Assembly: GCF_047824785.1 (NCBI RefSeq)
Contig: NZ_CP181167.1
Location: forward strand, 3,782,001 to 3,846,000
From: Nitrobacter sp039808345
GTDB lineage: Bacteria > Pseudomonadota > Alphaproteobacteria > Rhizobiales > Xanthobacteraceae
DNA: 64,000 bases
Reading direction: 5' to 3'
Within the stretch, counting starts at the first letter, position 1. Every line of letters starts with the position of its first letter. Below, piece by piece: positions 59,932 to 64,000 of this stretch. The position numbers were made by a program, and so were the translations under genes. The notes under the pieces are model-generated. The model saw only the letters and a list, made by a program, of their open reading frames with translations. It did no database searches and was not told where the DNA came from.

Positions 59932-62379
59932 TCATGCCGTCCGGCCGGCGGGGGAGCGGACAGACCCGTCCTCGGCGTGATCGCGCCAGCGATGAATCTC
60001 GACCGCCGCGACCGGATGGTGGAAGCCTTTCAGGACCATCGGGGCCAGTTCAGCCGCATCGACGAGGTGTTCGACCACGCCATAGGCGCGCTGATTGACC
60101 ACGATCTGGCCCGCTTTGGCTTCGTCGCAAAGGCGCGAGGCGAGATTGGTCACGCTGCCGATCGCCGCATATTCAAGCCGGCGCTCGAATCCGACCTGGC
60201 CCAGCGTGGCGTAGCCGACGGCGATCCCGACGCTGAAGCCTAGACTGTGACCCCGGCTTCGCCATTTCTGCGACAACAAGCCGACGGCATCGCGCATTTC
60301 GACCGCCATCCTGATGGCGCGTGGAGTGTGATCCGGAACCGGGACCGGAGCGTTGAACAAAACCATCACGCCGTCCCCCGCGTAACGGTCCAGCGTGCCT
60401 TCGTACTTGAAGATGAGTTCACCGAGCGCCGCGTGATATTCCCGCAGCACGTTCATCGCCTCTTCCGGTTCGGAGCTTTCGGTGAAGGCCGTGAAACCGC
60501 GCAGATCGCAGAACACCACCGTCACTTCGCCGCGATGGCTGTCGAGCAGCGAGTTCTGTCCGTCGGAAGAGGCGACGATTTGCGCGACCTGCGGCGCGAG
60601 GAAACGCTCCAGCCTCCGGATCCGTTCAATCTCCCCGAGCTGCGCCTCGACCCGCTCCTCAAGCGACCTGTTCCAGTTGAGCAGCCGATAGGTCTGCTCC
60701 TGGAGCTTGTCGGCTTGCTGCTGGACGACGCCGTGCGCAATGGCGAGCTCCTTACCCTTTCGATCGACCTCATGAAACAGTCTTGCATTGCGCATCGCCA
60801 ACGCCGCCTGGTGGGCGAACGTCTGCATCAGCCCGACCAGGTTCGGCGAGAACGCACCCGCGCTCCGTCGCAGCATGATGAGCGATCCAAGAACGCCCTG
60901 CTGGTCCACGAGCGGGACCACCAGAACGGAACGGAAGCCGGCCGAGGCGGCGACCTCGTTGAGCGGATTCGCCTCCGCCGATGCGAGATCCTCAATCGCG
61001 ATCGGCTGGCCGTTCGCCGCGGCCGCGCCCAGCAGGCTGTCGTCCGAGCCGATGACGAGGTGGTCGCCGGCCGCCGATTTCTCGATGCCGCTGGCCTCGA
61101 CAAGATCGAAACGCCGGCTGCCGGCATCGAAACCGTAGATCAGCACGGCGTCCGCTTTCGTGATCTCCAGGGCGCGGGCGGCGACGGTCGAGAGCACCGC
61201 CTCGAGGTCCAGCGACGACACGACAGCGCGGCCGACTTCCTCGAGCACCTTGAGCTCGTTCACGGACTGCGCCAGATCGCGCGTGCGTTCCCTGACCTTG
61301 AGCTCGAGGTCCGAATAGGTCTCCTGAAGCTGCCCGGCCATGCTGTTGAACCGCTCCGCGAGCTGCTCAAGCTCATCGCCGGTCTTGATGTCGATGCGAT
61401 GCCCGAAGTCGCCAGCACCGAGGCGCCGAGCACCGCCGCTGAGCGCCTGGATCGGGACCAGCATTCGGCGCGCCAGCAGCATGCCGGCGATGATCGCGAC
61501 CACAAGACCGAACGCGACAAGAATTCCGATGCGTATCAAGAGATCGCGGATCGGCGCGAGCGCGAGACTTGCGGGTTGTTCAAGCACCACGAACCAGCGA
61601 AGCGTGGAGACCGGGCTCGACGCCGTCAGCACCGCCTGACCTTGATTGTTCGTTCCCGACGCCGACGACGCGTGCCCGGCATTCAGCAAGGACGCAAGCT
61701 GCGGCCGTAAAGAAAGATTCTCGCCGGGATGGAGCGTCTTGTCGGACGAGGCGAGCAGGATGCCGTTCGCGTCCACGACGTAGGCGGATCCCGCCTTGCC
61801 GCCCTGCGCATCCTCGACATATCCGGACAGAAAGCGAAGATCGATTTCCGCCACCGACGCGCCCGCGTCCCGTCCCGCATGAGCGACGGCGATCGACATG
61901 AAGGGCTGCCGATCGCGAAAGAACACCGGCGCGTATGTCATGCCTCGCGCTATGGTCCGGGTGAACCTCACGTCGCGGGAGAAATCGGCCCCGCTGCCGA
62001 CCAGGACGGAGCGGCGAGACAAACGGAGTTGCTCGCGGCCCGATCCGTCGAGCTGAAAGATACGATCGACGGCCGGGACCTGGTTCAGCAATTCGGCGTA
62101 ATCGGCGCGTCGTTGCTCGACCGTGACGACGCTGGCGCGCGTGACCCAGCTGACCTGACGCTCCAGATCAACCATCGCCTGCGAGATGCGGTGCGCCGCC
62201 GCATCGGCCTTCTCCGACATCGCCTGAACAAGCGCGGTTTTGGTCTGATTGTAGCTGATCCAGATCTCGAGCGCGCCGTTGACGGCGAGGACGAACACCA
62301 CCAGGCCGACAAGCGACATGACGTACTTGACGAAAAGCCCCCTGCGAGGTGATCGGCTGTTGTTCTCTGCCCCGTTCAT
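59932..62379 (-). CDS. membrane nucleotide cyclase: Cache-HAMP-GAF-class III CHD
   Basis: 815-residue sensor cyclase. TM1 (YVMSLVGLVVFVLAVNGALE) is followed by an extracytoplasmic Cache-like domain to about 275, then TM2 (IGILVAFGLVVAIIAGMLLA) and HAMP to about 360. A GAF domain follows at about 390-530, then a coiled coil and a C-terminal class III cyclase domain. Metal-binding aspartates are in VTVVFCDLRGFTAF (about 624) and RYAGDGVMVLFNAP (about 668). In the substrate-selecting strand GFERRLEYAAIGSVTNLASR the usual Lys and Thr/Asp are replaced, so nucleotide choice or even activity is uncertain. It presumably signals through cAMP or cGMP; a Crp-type regulator is encoded 8 kb away. Confidence 0.88.
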   Translation of the reverse strand: MNGAENNSRSPRRGLFVKYVMSLVGLVVFVLAVNGALEIWISYNQTKTALVQAMSEKADAAAHRISQAMVDLERQVSWVTRASVVTVEQRRADYAELLNQVPAVDRIFQLDGSGREQLRLSRRSVLVGSGADFSRDVRFTRTIARGMTYAPVFFRDRQPFMSIAVAHAGRDAGASVAEIDLRFLSGYVEDAQGGKAGSAYVVDANGILLASSDKTLHPGENLSLRPQLASLLNAGHASSASGTNNQGQAVLTASSPVSTLRWFVVLEQPASLALAPIRDLLIRIGILVAFGLVVAIIAGMLLARRMLVPIQALSGGARRLGAGDFGHRIDIKTGDELEQLAERFNSMAGQLQETYSDLELKVRERTRDLAQSVNELKVLEEVGRAVVSSLDLEAVLSTVAARALEITKADAVLIYGFDAGSRRFDLVEASGIEKSAAGDHLVIGSDDSLLGAAAANGQPIAIEDLASAEANPLNEVAASAGFRSVLVVPLVDQQGVLGSLIMLRRSAGAFSPNLVGLMQTFAHQAALAMRNARLFHEVDRKGKELAIAHGVVQQQADKLQEQTYRLLNWNRSLEERVEAQLGEIERIRRLERFLAPQVAQIVASSDGQNSLLDSHRGEVTVVFCDLRGFTAFTESSEPEEAMNVLREYHAALGELIFKYEGTLDRYAGDGVMVLFNAPVPVPDHTPRAIRMAVEMRDAVGLLSQKWRSRGHSLGFSVGIAVGYATLGQVGFERRLEYAAIGSVTNLASRLCDEAKAGQIVVNQRAYGVVEHLVDAAELAPMVLKGFHHPVAAVEIHRWRDHAEDGSVRSPAGRTA

Positions 62380-62511
62380 CCATGTCTCCGCTCGGCGGCC
62401 GATCTTGGAGCCGTCCCTCCCCTTCGTCGCGGCAGCCGGTGATCTTTAGCACAATTCCGCCATGACGCGGCGAGCCGGAATCTCGCTCCGGCCGGGTCCG
62501 GCGAATGGGGG

Positions 62512-62538
62512 CAAAGAAAAACCCCGCCGAAGCGGGGT
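62512..62538 (-). terminator. rho-independent terminator of small HTH gene
   Basis: On the minus strand, CCCCGC-ttcg-GCGGGG (62537-62522) with a UUCG-type loop is followed by TTTTTCTTT, a classical terminator. It serves the HTH gene at 62677-62967, which is transcribed leftward. Confidence 0.85.
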
Positions 62539-62548
62539 CGTCATTCAG

Positions 62549-62679
62549 GCTATAACACGATCGAGCGAAGCATGTCCTCCGGGTTGATCCGGGATGGGCG
62601 CGGTTCGCGGAAAGAAAACGTCTCAGAACAACACTCAAGAGCTTCGCTTCTGATTCAATCAGAAGCGAGCGCGATCCTA
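62549..62679. repeat. dispersed mosaic repeat, type B, diverged
   Basis: CGATCGAGCGAAGCATGTCC, GTTCGCGGAAAGAAAACGTC, GAGCTTCGCTTCTGATT/AATCAGAAGCGAG palindrome, then CGCGATCCTAG. Its end contributes the TAG stop of the HTH gene, though TAGAGC is degraded to TAGGATC. Confidence 0.75.
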
Positions 62680-62967
62680 GTGCCTGACGCCGGCGTGAGC
62701 TTCGGCCTTCAGCGCCTTTTCCTCGACGCCAAGCGTTTCACAGATCGCCTTCAGGCGTGAAGGATCCGGAAACCGGATTCCGCGCATGTAGAGCGAAATA
62801 TCGCAGCGGCGGAAATCATGGGGACCGCGAAACCGCTTCGATGCTTCGCGGGCAAACTCCACATCGGTCCAATGCTTATCGGCGACAAGTTTTGCAAGGC
62901 GATTCCCGAACTCTACCTTATCGGCATCTGTCATCATTTTCTTTTCTTCCTGACTTCCCTTCCCCAT
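62677..62967 (-). CDS. small HTH (XRE-like) protein
   Basis: 96-residue protein. The stretch FGNRLAKLVADKHWTDVEFA, then DISLYMRGIRFPDPSRLKAI and CETLGVEEKAL, has the spacing of an XRE/lambda-repressor helix-turn-helix domain. ATG at 62967 has GGAGG eight bases upstream, a very good start; ATG at 62937 is a weaker alternative behind AGGAAG. It may be a phage-like or autonomous regulator. A clean rho-independent terminator follows about 140 bases downstream. Confidence 0.7.
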   Translation of the reverse strand: MGKGSQEEKKMMTDADKVEFGNRLAKLVADKHWTDVEFAREASKRFRGPHDFRRCDISLYMRGIRFPDPSRLKAICETLGVEEKALKAEAHAGVRH

Positions 62968-63195
62968 GCATCGATCCTCCGGACGAACAACCGCCCGAAC
63001 GACGATTCATGACGCAAGCCGCCAGCCTTCCAGCGAGTTTTCTTCCGTCGAAGGGAATGTATATCTTACTAGACATCGCCTGATTGACTTCCCACGCTCG
63101 CGTCAAAGCACCCCTGCGCATTCCGCATGCAGAGTGTCAACTCGTCGACTTATAGATCGGATGAATGATGAAGTGATCGACAGAGTCTTTATGTT
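62968..63195. other. leader region of HTH gene
   Basis: About 230 bases between the HTH gene and a type B repeat; no gene or clear operator recognised. Confidence 0.4.
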
Positions 63196-63249
63196 CTGAC
63201 GCGTTTTCTTCACGCGAACCGGATTCCGCTTCGCTCGAAAACGCTATGG
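63196..63249. repeat. dispersed mosaic repeat, type B core
   Basis: TCTGACGCGTTTTCTTCACG, CGAACCGGATTCCGCTTCGC and TCGAAAACGCTATGG. The palindrome half is missing. Confidence 0.85.
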
Positions 63250-63397
63250 CGCGAGCTCTTCAACGTAAAGCTCTTGACTTAACCGCCTTCGTCTCCGGTT
63301 CGGATGCCATGAACTCACGAGCTTCGAAAGGCCGCAAGCCGCTATCGCCCGGCGACGATGTTCATGCGCTGTCGCAAGCGGTCAGGATTGCGCGCCT

Positions 63398-64000
63398 TCA
63401 GGCCCCGTCGACCGGCTGTCCGTCGATGGAGCGTCGGATCACCTGACGCACCTTTGCGTTGGACAGGAACAGGTCGTGGTTGATAATGCCCCATCCCTGC
63501 GCGGAGGCGTCGATGACGCGCAGCCCAAGTTGCTCAAGTCTGGCTTTTTCGGCGGCGCCGACGCGTTTGACGCCGCCGGCCAGGAAGCCCGAGAGAGCCA
63601 ATGCGCGGTCGTTTGTCGCGGTGACGACCGTGATCTTCCTCGCGAGCGGACCGACGCGCGCGACCGAGGAGGTGAAGACATCGAGGTCGATGTCGGGGGA
63701 GGCGAAAATGACGGCCCCGATGCGGTCGCCTGCCGCCGGCTGCCGCGCGCAGATCTGGCGCAGCGCCTCCATCGTCAGCATGGTGCCGACCGAATGCGCG
63801 ACGATGTGAATGCGGCCGGTGATAGGGCTGGCCATCAGACCGGTCACGACCTGATCGAGCGCGTCGCGCGACCACATCGCGCTCTCCCGGTCGTAGCCGT
63901 AGTCGAGCAGGCTCGCCTTCGATGGCCAGGAGAACACCATGGTTTCGCCGCGAAAGCGGATGCCTTCGGAGATCCGGGCGGCGTCGAGCGCCGCGCTTTC
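63398..64000 (-). CDS. DUF900-type alpha/beta hydrolase, 5' part cut by window edge
   Basis: 200 codons are open from the window edge to a stop at 63398; the start lies beyond 64000. The protein matches the DUF900 esterase/lipase-like family: GIRFRGETMVFSWPSKASLL, DYGYDRESAMWSRDALDQVV, and the nucleophile elbow IHIVAHSVGTMLTMEALRQI with Ser. Downstream are VIFASPDIDLDVFTSSVARV and the probable catalytic His region NHDLFLSN. Substrate is unknown. Internal ATGs are not the true start, because the conserved VFSWPS strand is normally well inside the protein. Confidence 0.88.
   Translation of the reverse strand, partial: ESAALDAARISEGIRFRGETMVFSWPSKASLLDYGYDRESAMWSRDALDQVVTGLMASPITGRIHIVAHSVGTMLTMEALRQICARQPAAGDRIGAVIFASPDIDLDVFTSSVARVGPLARKITVVTATNDRALALSGFLAGGVKRVGAAEKARLEQLGLRVIDASAQGWGIINHDLFLSNAKVRQVIRRSIDGQPVDGA

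Noticed and set aside
63246..63446. 66-codon plus-strand open frame
   Set aside because: Starts inside a repeat end and runs into the antisense of the hydrolase gene; no motif or ribosome site.

Overview
The window is GC-rich chromosomal DNA of an alphaproteobacterium, most likely of the Bradyrhizobium/Nitrobacter/Rhodopseudomonas group. The evidence is the gene families (a FadE/thiolase/FadB-like operon, an ScfR/RamB-type regulator beside isocitrate lyase, DUF3422, DUF2478, SorAB-type sulfite dehydrogenase, EcfG-type promoters) and a very dense family of short mosaic intergenic repeats. A formate/nitrite-family channel and a sulfite dehydrogenase would suit a Nitrobacter-like chemolithotroph, but the genus is an inference.

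Layout. 0-11 kb: isocitrate lyase (cut by the window edge) divergent from its probable regulator, glycerol-3-phosphate dehydrogenase, an acyl-CoA thioesterase and a three-gene beta-oxidation operon; together these form a fatty-acid/acetate/glycerol module. 11.5-18.6 kb: chemoreceptor, CsbD stress protein, TrhO-SlyX, DUF3422 protein, nitronate monooxygenase, DUF2478 protein. 18.8-30.5 kb: an accessory-like stretch with a large STAND-type NTPase carrying eleven 48-residue TPR-like repeats, an FNT channel, an IS5-type transposase relic, a PadR regulator, an L,D-transpeptidase, a TPP enzyme, a phosphatase and many repeats. 30.6-38.6 kb: tRNA-Val(CAC), YcjF/YcjX pair, isovaleryl-CoA dehydrogenase, an ArnT-like glycosyltransferase, and sorAB. 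38.8-44.5 kb: trehalose locus (otsA; MFS-otsB-GH15) with EcfG-type general-stress promoters. 44.8-59.8 kb: OmpA-like protein and two loci that each pair an exported caspase-fold protein lacking the catalytic His/Cys dyad with an unusual two-cysteine membrane-fusion protein that lacks the long alpha-hairpin. One locus also has an RND pump. Between them lie a Crp regulator, an AsmA protein, a PPOX flavoprotein and a possible terpene-cyclase-fold protein. 59.9-64 kb: a Cache-HAMP-GAF nucleotide cyclase, a small HTH protein and an alpha/beta hydrolase cut by the window edge.

The most unusual signals are: (1) the duplicated pseudo-caspase plus hairpin-less adaptor pairing, a candidate undescribed envelope system; (2) the repeat family, whose terminal TAGAGC supplies the stop codon of at least eight genes and whose body encodes the C-terminal tail of a glycosyltransferase; (3) three EcfG-type promoters (GGAAC-N16/17-CGTT) tying trehalose metabolism and CsbD to the general stress response; (4) a STAND NTPase whose N-terminus looks like a DUF4062 domain with its body missing.
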